The notes beneath the pieces were generated by a model. That model ran no database searches. It was not told the DNA's origin and was given only the letters and a program-made list of their open reading frames with translations. Source: Butyrivibrio sp. (GTDB taxonomy: Bacteria > Bacillota > Clostridia > Lachnospirales > Lachnospiraceae). Taken from it: a DNA stretch of 56,793 nucleotides. How positions within the stretch are numbered: position 1 is the stretch's first letter; each line of letters begins with the position of its first letter. Of this stretch, positions 34,475-42,981 are shown one piece after another. The stretch covers positions 1-56,793 of the forward strand of contig SVFZ01000085.1 in assembly GCA_015056585.1 (NCBI GenBank). The letters run 5' to 3'. The translations under genes and the position numbers were made by a program.

Positions 34475-36955
34475 ATGAAGAAAAAACAACTATCATTCGA
34501 CAAGGATCTGTTTAAACGTAGTGTCTTGTACAACGTAAAAACTTTGTACAGAAAGACGCTGGAAGAGGCGACGCCTCAGGAAGTGTATCAGGCAGCAGCC
34601 TATGCCATCAAAGATGCCATTGTAGACCACTGGATGACTACTCAGCGAGCAGTAGCAGAGCAGGACCCGAAGGTTGTCTACTATATGTCCATGGAATTTT
34701 TGATGGGCAGAGCATTTGGTAACAACCTGATCAATCTTCAGGCTTATAAGCCGGTAAAAGAGGCGCTTGACGAGCTGGGAATCGATGTAAATCTTGTGGA
34801 GGATCAGGAACCGGATCCTGCTCTTGGAAACGGCGGACTTGGACGACTGGCAGCCTGCTTTCTTGATTCACTTGCGACTCTCGGATATATGGCTTATGGC
34901 TGCGGAATCAGGTATAAATACGGAATGTTTCGTCAGACCATCAAGGATGGATATCAGGTTGAAGTACCGGATACCTGGCTTGAAAACGGAAATCCTTTTG
35001 AGCTTAGAAGAAATGAGTATGCCAAAGAAGTTAAATTCGGCGGCTATGTAAATATGTATACAGATGAATACGGCAGAACAGTCTTTAAACAGGAAGGATA
35101 TCAGGTGGTTAAAGCTGTTCCTTACGATCTGCCTGTTCTTGGATATGGAAACGGTGTTGTGAACACGCTTAGGATCTGGGATGCGGAGCCTATTCAGTGC
35201 TTCCAGCTGGATTCCTTTGACAAGGGCGATTATCAGAAGGCTGTTGAGCAGGAGAATCTTGCCAGCCAGCTCTGCGAAGTGCTTTATCCTAACGACAATC
35301 ACATTGCGGGAAAAGAGCTGAGATTAAAACAGCAGTATTTCTTTATATCCGCTTCGGTTCAGACAGCAATCCAGAGATATTTAAAGAAACATGATGACAT
35401 CAGACGTTTCCATGAAAAGACTGTGTTCCAGCTTAATGATACACATCCGACCGTTGCAGTTGCTGAGCTTATGAGAATACTTATAGATGAGTATTATCTT
35501 CCTTGGGACGAGGCGTGGAGTGTTACAACACAGACCTGCTGCTACACAAACCACACGATCATGGCCGAGGCTTTAGAGAAGTGGCCGGTAGATCTTTTCC
35601 AGCGTCTGCTTCCAAGAATTTATCAGATTGTTGATGAGATAAACAGAAGATTTGTGGATCAGATCATGCGCAAATACTCAGGATCTCCGGGTATGGATGT
35701 ACAGGCCAAGGTTCGCAGCATGGCTATTCTCTATGACAATCAGGTAAAGATGGCGCATCTTGCTATTGTGGGCGGACATTCTGTAAACGGTGTTGCAAAG
35801 CTTCACACTGAGATCCTTAAAAAGAGAGAACTTAAGGATTTCTATGAGATGATGCCTGAGAAGTTTAACAATAAGACCAACGGTATCACACAGAGAAGAT
35901 TCCTTTTGCATGCTAATCCTCTTCTTGCAGACTGGGTTACTAAAAAGATCGGCGATGACTGGATCACAGACTTGTCACAGATGGACAAGCTCAAAGCCTT
36001 TGTCAATGACAAGAAGGCTCAGGCTGAGTTCATGGACATTAAGTTTAAGAACAAAGAGCGTCTTGCGGCTTACATTTTAGAGCATAATGGTATTAAGGTA
36101 GATCCCAAGTCCATCTTTGATGTGCAGGTAAAGAGACTTCACGAGTATAAGAGACAGCTCCTTAACATTCTTACTGTAATGTATAAGTATCATGACCTTA
36201 AGACTCATCCAAGCAAAGACTTTTACCCTAAGACATATATCTTCGGAGCAAAGGCAGCAGCCGGATATCTTACGGCTAAGCTCACGATCAAGCTGATAAA
36301 CTCAGTAGCTGACGTTATCAATAATGATCCTGACATAGGCGGAAAGTTAAAGGTTGTATTTATAGAAGACTACAGAGTATCAAACGCCGAGCTTATCTTT
36401 GCAGCAGCTGATGTCTCAGAGCAGATATCTACTGCAAGTAAAGAGGCTTCCGGAACCGGAAACATGAAGATGATGCTCAACGGCGCGGTTACAATTGGAA
36501 CTATGGACGGAGCAAACGTTGAGATCGTAAATGAGGTTGGTGAAGATAACGCCTTTATCTTCGGCCTTTCTTCTCAGGAAGTTATGGAATATGAGAAGAA
36601 CGGAAATTACAATCCGATGGATATCTACAATTCAGATCCAAATGTAAAGACCGTTCTCAACATGCTTATCGACGGAACCTTCTCCAAGGACAAAGAACTG
36701 TTCAGACCGCTGTATAACTGCCTTCTTAATACAATTAACTCCAGCAAGGCAGACCAGTACTTTATTCTTAAGGACTTCGAATCCTACATGGAAGCTCAAA
36801 AGAGAATATCCGATGCCTATGCTGACAAGAAGCGCTGGGCTAAGATGGCGCTTATGAACACAGCCTGCTGCGGAAAATTCTCCTCAGACAGAACAATTCA
36901 GGAGTATGTGGATGAAGTCTGGCACCTGGATAAGCTGAACATAGAAATTAAATAA
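34475..36955 (+). CDS. glgP: Glycogen/maltodextrin phosphorylase
   Basis: The 826-residue protein is full length for the GT35 family. Motifs include YYMSMEFLMGRAFGNNL, ALGNGGLGRLAACFLDSLAT, FQLNDTHPTVAVAELMR, and the PLP-lysine site EASGTGNMKMMLNGAVTIGT, followed by MDGANVEI. It releases glucose-1-phosphate from alpha-1,4-glucans in the cytoplasm. GAGGAGG lies upstream of the ATG. The AraC regulator is encoded convergently three bases after the stop, with no terminator visible between them. Confidence 0.95.
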   Translation: MKKKQLSFDKDLFKRSVLYNVKTLYRKTLEEATPQEVYQAAAYAIKDAIVDHWMTTQRAVAEQDPKVVYYMSMEFLMGRAFGNNLINLQAYKPVKEALDELGIDVNLVEDQEPDPALGNGGLGRLAACFLDSLATLGYMAYGCGIRYKYGMFRQTIKDGYQVEVPDTWLENGNPFELRRNEYAKEVKFGGYVNMYTDEYGRTVFKQEGYQVVKAVPYDLPVLGYGNGVVNTLRIWDAEPIQCFQLDSFDKGDYQKAVEQENLASQLCEVLYPNDNHIAGKELRLKQQYFFISASVQTAIQRYLKKHDDIRRFHEKTVFQLNDTHPTVAVAELMRILIDEYYLPWDEAWSVTTQTCCYTNHTIMAEALEKWPVDLFQRLLPRIYQIVDEINRRFVDQIMRKYSGSPGMDVQAKVRSMAILYDNQVKMAHLAIVGGHSVNGVAKLHTEILKKRELKDFYEMMPEKFNNKTNGITQRRFLLHANPLLADWVTKKIGDDWITDLSQMDKLKAFVNDKKAQAEFMDIKFKNKERLAAYILEHNGIKVDPKSIFDVQVKRLHEYKRQLLNILTVMYKYHDLKTHPSKDFYPKTYIFGAKAAAGYLTAKLTIKLINSVADVINNDPDIGGKLKVVFIEDYRVSNAELIFAAADVSEQISTASKEASGTGNMKMMLNGAVTIGTMDGANVEIVNEVGEDNAFIFGLSSQEVMEYEKNGNYNPMDIYNSDPNVKTVLNMLIDGTFSKDKELFRPLYNCLLNTINSSKADQYFILKDFESYMEAQKRISDAYADKKRWAKMALMNTACCGKFSSDRTIQEYVDEVWHLDKLNIEIK

Positions 36956-36957
36956 AA

Positions 36958-37869
36958 TTAATTGGGATCATTGGATTCCATGTGACGCTCCTCAATGAGC
37001 TTTTCAACCTGCAGAAGGTGTTCCTTGCTGCCGGCGCGATCGCTCTTGGGGAGCGTTTTTCTGTAGACTGACGGAGACATGCCTTTTTCCAGTTTAAAAG
37101 CCTTGGAAAATACCAGTGGATCAGAATAGCCACAGGAAACGCCGATGGACTCAATGGGGAGATCTGTGAGCTGAAGCAGTTCTACGGCCTTCGCAATTCT
37201 ATAGCTGGTAAGGTACTGATGCGGCGAGATACCAAGGTTTTTTTCAAAAAGGGTATAAAGATAGCTGCGGTTGATACAGACATAATTGGCTATATCCGTA
37301 ACTTTTATGGGATTGCAGTAATTGCTGCGCACATAGGCCTGGGCTCTGGTGACATAGTCATTGTCTGACCCGGAGTCGCTTTTGGGAGTAACGCTCATTC
37401 CTGAAGCTATGAGGGATAAAAAGAGCGAGAGATTACCGTTTCTTCTAAGGGAATCCTCCACACTGAAAGTATTGTGCTCGGTCATGTCTTTTACCAGGTT
37501 ATAGATCTCTTTTGACTTATCGCTTTTAAAAACAGGCTGTTGCAGCGAAAGCCCAAGCTGAGAGACTATATCCTCTGCTCTTCTGCCTCCAAAACCAACC
37601 CACACATAGGTCCAGGGATCCTTTGAATCTGCCACATAGTAAGAAAGTTCGTCGGGTACAATTAAAAACCCGTATCCTTCCGTGAGGGGGTACTTTTTTC
37701 CGCCAATGGTAAAAGACCCTTTGCCGCTTAAAACGAAATGTATCATGAAATGGGGCTTAAGAGCCGGTCCGAAGCTGTGGCCTGATTCAGTCTGTGAAAG
37801 ACCGCAGCAGTATACATACAGGTCATCGGATTCTTCAGTATTAAAAAGAAGCTTATAGGCTTTTTCCAT
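36958..37869 (-). CDS. AraC-family transcriptional regulator
   Basis: The 303-residue protein has an N-terminal cupin sugar-sensing domain (about residues 20-150: HFVLSGKGSFTIGGKKYPL, YGFLIVPDE). A C-terminal pair of HTH motifs follows (about 195-290: ITDIANYV-like start at VTDIANYVCINRSYLYTLF, then LPIESIGVSCGYSDPLVFSK, FKLEKGMSPSVYRK). Regulators of this build usually control carbohydrate genes. It reads convergently with glgP and divergently from the XpaC gene, so its target could be either side or elsewhere. Confidence 0.85.
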   Translation of the reverse strand: MEKAYKLLFNTEESDDLYVYCCGLSQTESGHSFGPALKPHFMIHFVLSGKGSFTIGGKKYPLTEGYGFLIVPDELSYYVADSKDPWTYVWVGFGGRRAEDIVSQLGLSLQQPVFKSDKSKEIYNLVKDMTEHNTFSVEDSLRRNGNLSLFLSLIASGMSVTPKSDSGSDNDYVTRAQAYVRSNYCNPIKVTDIANYVCINRSYLYTLFEKNLGISPHQYLTSYRIAKAVELLQLTDLPIESIGVSCGYSDPLVFSKAFKLEKGMSPSVYRKTLPKSDRAGSKEHLLQVEKLIEERHMESNDPN

Positions 37870-37964
37870 AGCGTTTCTCCAAATTATATGAATTAGAGTG
37901 TTGTTTTCATATTATCAGTATAAAGTAGGAGAGTTCAAGTCCCCAAGATTTGCGGGGCGCTTAA

Positions 37965-37993
37965 TTGTTTTTTTATTGTATTTACTGTAAAAT
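37965..37993 (+). promoter_or_regulatory. Promoter of the XpaC-TelA operon
   Basis: TTGTTT and TAAAAT are separated by 17 bases, 46 bases before the ATG. Confidence 0.55.
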
Positions 37994-38039
37994 AAGATAG
38001 CTTTAATATTTATGGTTTGAAAGATTTGTTGTGGAGGCA

Positions 38040-39263
38040 ATGGTGGATAAAAACACTCAGGAACTGATAGATGCCGGAAATGACATTCTAAAGAGCGTTT
38101 CCAAGGCAATTGATACCAACGATTACAGCAAACTGGCTTCTGACATAACAAGGACAGTAAAGGCAGTTAGTATCGACCGCAAGACTATTTATTCAAGTGG
38201 GATGAAAAATACATATTCGGCAAGAGGACAGGGAAGCTACAACCAGAGGAGAGCACCCAGGATATATCCTTTTTTGCAGAAGAAGATCAGTAAATACAAC
38301 GGACTGGCAGAGATAATTCTTGGACTTTCAGCCGAGGTTTTTATGCTCTTCCCGATCCTGATAGGATCTTTCTTCACAGGATCACTACCATTTATCATTA
38401 CAATGGTTGCACTGAATATTCTGGGCGGGCTGATCACTTTAAAGGGATTCAAGAAGCTTAAACTGGCCAAGAAGCTTTATCAGTATGGCAATATCCTTAA
38501 GGATGCAGAGTACTTCGCTATTACAGACTTGGCAAGAGCATCCCTTAAGTCTGATGAAGAGGTGCTTAAGGATATCAAGGCTCTGATCAGTGAAGGCTAT
38601 CTTCCAAGAGCCAAGCTTGATGCTTCAGAGACAACCTGTATGATCACAGATGCAGCCTATCAGATGTACCTTGGAGCTGAGCAGGACAGAATTGCACGTG
38701 AACAAAAGCAGGCTCAGGAAAATGCAGTTCTCGGAAGGAGCAATGTGGAGGACACCTCACTTCCTGCAAACGTTAGACAGCTTATAAATGACGGTAATGA
38801 GTATATCAGCTTCGTAAGGGGAATAAATGATATTATTCCGGATACAGAAGAGATGTCAGACAAGCTTTACAAGCTTGAAAGCATCATGAACAGGATTTTT
38901 GATCAGGTAAAAAAGGATCCGTCCAGCGCGGATGAGCTTCACAAGCTGATGAATTACTACCTGCCTACAACCAAGAAGCTGCTTACAGCATATGTTGAAC
39001 TTGATAAGCAGCCGGATGCAGGGGAGAATGTAATACAGACCAAGAAAGAGATCGATCTTGCCATGGATACCATCAATATGGCATTTGAGAAGCTTTTAGA
39101 CTCACTTTTCCAGGAGATGGCATGGGATATTTCATCTGACATTTCTGTCATGAAGACCATGATGGCTCAGGATGGACTTACAGATGATGGCGGAATTGCT
39201 ACGGCAACAGCTTCACAAACGTCGACAGCTTCAGCATCCGCAGTAATGCAGGAGAAAAAATGA
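38040..39263 (+). CDS. XpaC-like membrane protein
   Basis: The 407-residue protein is of the 5-bromo-4-chloroindolyl-phosphate-hydrolysis (XpaC) type. A soluble N-terminus is followed by two transmembrane helices at about residues 83-130 (AEIILGLSAEVFMLFPILIG, then SLPFIITMVALNILGGLIT). Then comes YFAITDLARASLKSDEEVL, the winged-helix-like segment shared by the family, and a helical C-terminal half ending in a Thr/Ser/Ala-rich tail. Its role is not well established; it is commonly paired with TelA. GGAGG lies close to the ATG at 38040; a GTG at 38043 is possible. Confidence 0.75.
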   Translation: MVDKNTQELIDAGNDILKSVSKAIDTNDYSKLASDITRTVKAVSIDRKTIYSSGMKNTYSARGQGSYNQRRAPRIYPFLQKKISKYNGLAEIILGLSAEVFMLFPILIGSFFTGSLPFIITMVALNILGGLITLKGFKKLKLAKKLYQYGNILKDAEYFAITDLARASLKSDEEVLKDIKALISEGYLPRAKLDASETTCMITDAAYQMYLGAEQDRIAREQKQAQENAVLGRSNVEDTSLPANVRQLINDGNEYISFVRGINDIIPDTEEMSDKLYKLESIMNRIFDQVKKDPSSADELHKLMNYYLPTTKKLLTAYVELDKQPDAGENVIQTKKEIDLAMDTINMAFEKLLDSLFQEMAWDISSDISVMKTMMAQDGLTDDGGIATATASQTSTASASAVMQEKK

Positions 39264-39305
39264 GTAAACCGTATATAGAAATACGGATATGTTTAGGAGG
39301 AAGAA

Positions 39306-40469
39306 ATGGGAGAAGATTTTAACTTTGACGCAGCACCGGCTGCACCAACACTTTCATTTGGGGCAGAGGAACCGGCAGCTGCACAGGCTCAGGAAGCGCC
39401 TAAGGAAGAAGCAGCCAAGGACAACGGAAACCTTGCTATGGAAGCTCAGCTTTCAGCGGAAGAACTCAAGCAGGTTGACGATTTCAGCAAGCAGATTGAT
39501 ATTTCCAATTCTACAGGTATTATGAACTATGGCGTTGGAACTCAGAAGAAGCTTGCAGATTTTTCCGAGAAGGCAATCGACAATGTAAGAACCAAGGATA
39601 TGGGACAGGTTGGTGACATGATCACAGATCTTGTTACACAGCTTAAGAATTTTGATATTGCCGAGGATGAGAAGGGATTTAAAGCTCTTTTCAAGAAAAG
39701 CGCCAATAAGATTGAAGGGCTTAAGGCAAAATACAGCAAGGTTGAGACCAATGTACAGACTATCAGCAATGAGCTTGAGAGACATCAGGTTACACTGATG
39801 AAGGATGTTGAGCTTCTTGACAGAATGTATGACCTTAACCTCAACTACTACAAAGAGCTTACAATGTACATTCTTGCCGGTAAGAAGAGACTTGAGGAAG
39901 AGAGAAACACAACTCTTGTGGAACTTCAGAAAAAGGCTGAGGCATCAGGACTTCCGGAGGATGCAGAGAAGGCAAAAGACTTTGCTAACAAGTGCGACAG
40001 ATTTGAGAAGAAGATCTATGACCTTGAGCTTACAAGAACAATTGCCATGCAGACTGGCCCTCAGATCCGTATGGTACAAAGCTCAGATACAGTAATGGCT
40101 GAGAAGATCCAGTCAACTATTGTTAATACAATTCCTCTCTGGAAGAACCAGATGGTTATCGCAATTGGTATAGAGCATGCTACACAGGCAGCTCAGGCGG
40201 AGAGAGAAGTTAACGACATGACTAATAAGCTCCTTAGACAGAATGCCGATGCACTTAAGGTTGCAACAATTGAGAGTGCTAAAGAGGCAGAGAGAGGAAT
40301 TGTTGATATCGAAACTCTCAAGCATACAAATGAGTCTCTTATCACAACTCTTGATGAGGTGCTTAAGATTCAGACTGAAGGCAAGGCTAAGCGCCGCGAG
40401 GCAGAGGCAGAGCTTGTTCAGATCGAATCTCAGCTCAAGGATAAACTTTTACAGGCTGCAAAGCAGTGA
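39306..40469 (+). CDS. telA: TelA-family (toxic anion resistance) protein
   Basis: The 387-residue protein has an acidic Ala/Pro/Glu-rich N-terminus (about 1-45), then the all-helical TelA domain: VELLDRMYDLNLNYYKELTM and YILAGKKRLEEER, then QTGPQIRMVQSSDTVMAEKI and NTIPLWKNQMVIAIG. TelA proteins are linked to tellurite and cell-envelope stress resistance, with unclear mechanism. TTAGGAGGAAGAA before the ATG is a strong ribosome binding site. It is co-transcribed with the XpaC gene and is followed at once by a long palindrome. Confidence 0.85.
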   Translation: MGEDFNFDAAPAAPTLSFGAEEPAAAQAQEAPKEEAAKDNGNLAMEAQLSAEELKQVDDFSKQIDISNSTGIMNYGVGTQKKLADFSEKAIDNVRTKDMGQVGDMITDLVTQLKNFDIAEDEKGFKALFKKSANKIEGLKAKYSKVETNVQTISNELERHQVTLMKDVELLDRMYDLNLNYYKELTMYILAGKKRLEEERNTTLVELQKKAEASGLPEDAEKAKDFANKCDRFEKKIYDLELTRTIAMQTGPQIRMVQSSDTVMAEKIQSTIVNTIPLWKNQMVIAIGIEHATQAAQAEREVNDMTNKLLRQNADALKVATIESAKEAERGIVDIETLKHTNESLITTLDEVLKIQTEGKAKRREAEAELVQIESQLKDKLLQAAKQ

Positions 40470-40472
40470 TTT

Positions 40473-40720
40473 GTAAACAGGACGGGATTAGAGCGGTTGG
40501 GTGATGAAAATATCTGAGCTCACTACTCCTCGTCGTGATCATTTCAAATTCAAAGAGGACAGCTTCTTTATATGGGCCTTAAACTCGGCACAAGTGCCTC
40601 AGACAAAGGCCCATATTCATAAAGAACCTGTCCTCTTTTTCATTTGAAGGATCATCGACTCGTGCGTATGATTCGCTCAGATATTTTGCATCATCTCGCC
40701 CCGCTATAATCCCTGTCTAC
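40473..40720. repeat. 248-bp imperfect palindrome
   Basis: Arms pair from the outside in: GTAAACAG (40473) with CTGTCTAC; GGGATTAGAGCGG (40484-40496) with CCGCTATAATCCC (40701-40713); AAAATATCTGAGC (40507-40519) with GCTCAGATATTTT (40675-40687); GATCATTTCAAAT (40537-40549) with ATTTGAAGGATC (40642-40653); AAAGAGGACAG (40552-40562) with CTGTCCTCTTT (40628-40638); and TATGGGCCTT (40571-40580) with AAGGCCCATA (40606-40615). A small GGCAC/GTGCC hairpin sits at the centre. The innermost ~90 bases can act as the telA terminator. The whole is far longer than a terminator needs and may be a miniature mobile element or structured RNA. The remaining gap to galK (40721-40933) shows no gene. Confidence 0.85.
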
Positions 40721-40933
40721 GATTTAGCCTGCTTTGCTTTCATACTTGAATCTGTACATCGCTCTTTTTGACTGGCCATGGTGGTTAACATTTTGACAGG
40801 TTTTTTGAACAATGGGGTATGGAATTGTGGTAGAGTAATAGGTAAGATAAGAACATACATAGTGATAAAACATAAAAACTGTTTAGGAAGTTATACAGTT
40901 ATGTGCTGTGATAAATTATTTTTGGAGGGACTT

Positions 40934-42115
40934 ATGGTAGACCAGGAAATGAAGAAATCCGTTCTCGAGACTTTCGAGAAGACATTTGGTAAGAAGGATG
41001 GCGTTAAGGCATATTTTGCACCGGGCAGAGTTAACCTTATCGGAGAACATACAGACTATAACGGTGGACATGTTTTTCCCTGTGCGCTGACAATCGGAAC
41101 ATATGCAGCGGTTGCAAAAAGAGATGACAGAAAGGTTCAGTTCTTTTCTGTAAACCAGGACAGATTTGGTGTATATGAAGCATCTCTTGATGATATTGAG
41201 ACTCCTCAGGCCAAGGCAGGCTGGACAAACTATCCGATTGGTGTGATCTGGGCTTTTGCAAAGCGCGGCTTTAAGCTTGATAAGGGCTTTGATATGGTGA
41301 TAAACGGCAATATACCTAATGGCTCGGGGCTTTCATCATCTGCTTCACTTGAGGTTCTCACAGGCTTTATCTTAAGAGACCTCTACGGGTTTGATGTAAC
41401 AAATCAGGATATCGCACTTATCGGTCAGTATTCTGAGAACAACTACAATGGCTGTAACTGCGGAATTATGGACCAGTTTGCTTCTGCCATGGGGAAAGAG
41501 AATAATGCAATCTTCCTTGATACGGCAGATCTTTCTTTTGAATATGCGCCGATAAAGCTTGACGGAGCAAAGATTGTAATTGCAAATACAAATAAGAAGC
41601 ATAAACTCACTGACTCACAGTACAACGCAAGACGCAGCATGTGTGAGGAGGCTCTTGCAATTCTTCAGAAGACAGTGGACATTAAGGGACTTGGCGACCT
41701 CTCAATCGAGGAATTTGAGGCACACAAGGATGTTCTTACAGACCCTGACATGCAGAAAAAGGCTAAGCACGCTGTATATGAGAATCAGCGTACAATTGAG
41801 GCTGTTAAGGCACTAAAGGCAGGAGACATTGAGCACTTTGGCGCTCTTATGAGACAGTCCCACGAATCCCTTCGTGACGACTACGATGTTACCGGTGTTG
41901 AGCTTGATACTCTTGCAGAAGAGGCATGGAAGATCCCGGGAGTCATCGGTTCAAGAATGACAGGCGGCGGATTCGGCGGATGTACAGTTTCCATCGTAAA
42001 AGATGAGGCTATTGAGAACTTTAAGAAGACAGTAGGCGAGAATTATCTGAAGAAGATCGGATACGAAGCGACATTCTATACAGTAGAAATCGGCGGTGGT
42101 CCAAGCGTTATCTGA
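40934..42115 (+). CDS. galK: Galactokinase
   Basis: The 393-residue protein has the GHMP kinase layout: the galactokinase signature GRVNLIGEHTDYNGGHVFPC, the ATP-binding NIPNGSGLSSSASLEV, CGIMDQFASAMGKENNAIFL with the catalytic Asp, and GGGFGGCTVSIV near the C-terminus. It phosphorylates galactose to galactose-1-phosphate (Leloir pathway). ATG at 40934 is chosen because GGAGGGA lies just upstream and the conserved sequence begins there. A TTGACA occurs at 40793 but no good -10 follows it. Other gal genes are not adjacent. Confidence 0.95.
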   Translation: MVDQEMKKSVLETFEKTFGKKDGVKAYFAPGRVNLIGEHTDYNGGHVFPCALTIGTYAAVAKRDDRKVQFFSVNQDRFGVYEASLDDIETPQAKAGWTNYPIGVIWAFAKRGFKLDKGFDMVINGNIPNGSGLSSSASLEVLTGFILRDLYGFDVTNQDIALIGQYSENNYNGCNCGIMDQFASAMGKENNAIFLDTADLSFEYAPIKLDGAKIVIANTNKKHKLTDSQYNARRSMCEEALAILQKTVDIKGLGDLSIEEFEAHKDVLTDPDMQKKAKHAVYENQRTIEAVKALKAGDIEHFGALMRQSHESLRDDYDVTGVELDTLAEEAWKIPGVIGSRMTGGGFGGCTVSIVKDEAIENFKKTVGENYLKKIGYEATFYTVEIGGGPSVI

Positions 42116-42201
42116 TAGTGGGGCGTATTCCGAAAAAGGTGGGGTAAAGCCTGATATATGCAGGCGATGTCTGAAACAATTTGTAAAAGTTTTTCGTACA
42201 A

Positions 42202-42241
42202 AAAAGGGATTTGCGACAATAGTGTCATGCAAATCCCTTTT
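42202..42241. terminator. Bidirectional terminator of galK and the convergent gene
   Basis: AAAAGGGATTTGC pairs with GCAAATCCCTTTT; A/T runs flank both sides. Confidence 0.8.
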
Positions 42242-42881
42242 ATGCGGATTCGGGTGATTCAAGGTTTGAGTTTATCAGAGTAAGGATCTGCTGGCGGCTT
42301 AAGGAATTGAGATCCTTTGCGATGGGAAGCATGGCTTCAAGCTTTTCATGAATTTTTGCTTCGTTGTAGCCAAGCTTTGTCTTGTACATATCGATGAGGA
42401 GCCTGTAGGTTCCGGAGATGTCTGTTCTTGTCCGCATTGCAAATTCCAAAACTGCCCGGGCGTCTTCATACCGGCACTGATTGTAAAGCTCCTGCCCCCA
42501 TTTTTGAAGGGCAATTACCATGGCGGTATAGTTCTGGTCATATTGAGATAATACCGTGATGTTTGCGGTGCCGTATTCAAGTTTTAAGTCGGTATTTGTA
42601 ATGCCGGTGAAGTTGACTATTTTTTCATCCTTAAGTGCCAGAAGCTCATCTTCCGCGCTTTGAAGAACGCTGTTACCTTCTGCTGTACCAAAAGGCAGAA
42701 GATCTACCGGGATGTGAATATATTCAAGACCATCCAGACTTTTTTTGCGTACGCTGTTGGAACGAAGCTCTTTTTCCCAGAAGGCCTCTTCCTTTTCCTC
42801 GACCTTTCTGGAAACCCTGCGCATACTGAGATTACAGATGATGCAAAGAATTATGAAGCTTGCTAAAAAGGGGAATTTCAT
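42240..42881 (-). CDS. Membrane-anchored protein with a TPR-like C-terminus
   Basis: The 213-residue product begins with a hydrophobic segment (FPFLASFIILCIICNLSM, residues 3-20) and continues as a cytoplasmic or external soluble domain. The C-terminal half (about 110-205) is helical with a TPR-like look: ALQKWGQELYNQCRYEDARA, then VLEFAMRTRTDISGTYRLLI. I do not recognise a specific family. AAAGGATATT precedes the ATG. It is divergent from the VanW gene. Confidence 0.6.
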   Translation of the reverse strand: MKFPFLASFIILCIICNLSMRRVSRKVEEKEEAFWEKELRSNSVRKKSLDGLEYIHIPVDLLPFGTAEGNSVLQSAEDELLALKDEKIVNFTGITNTDLKLEYGTANITVLSQYDQNYTAMVIALQKWGQELYNQCRYEDARAVLEFAMRTRTDISGTYRLLIDMYKTKLGYNEAKIHEKLEAMLPIAKDLNSLSRQQILTLINSNLESPESA

Positions 42882-42981
42882 CTATAATATCCTTTCAGTA
42901 AAATCAAGAAAACATACATTTTTGAATAATATATTCAGAAATGCTAAATTAATAATAGCACAAAGCATTAGAGGGAGCATT

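Noticed and set aside
40778..40933. A longer N-terminus for galactokinase
   Set aside because: The conserved protein begins at 40934 with a strong ribosome binding site; the upstream extension shows no galactokinase similarity.
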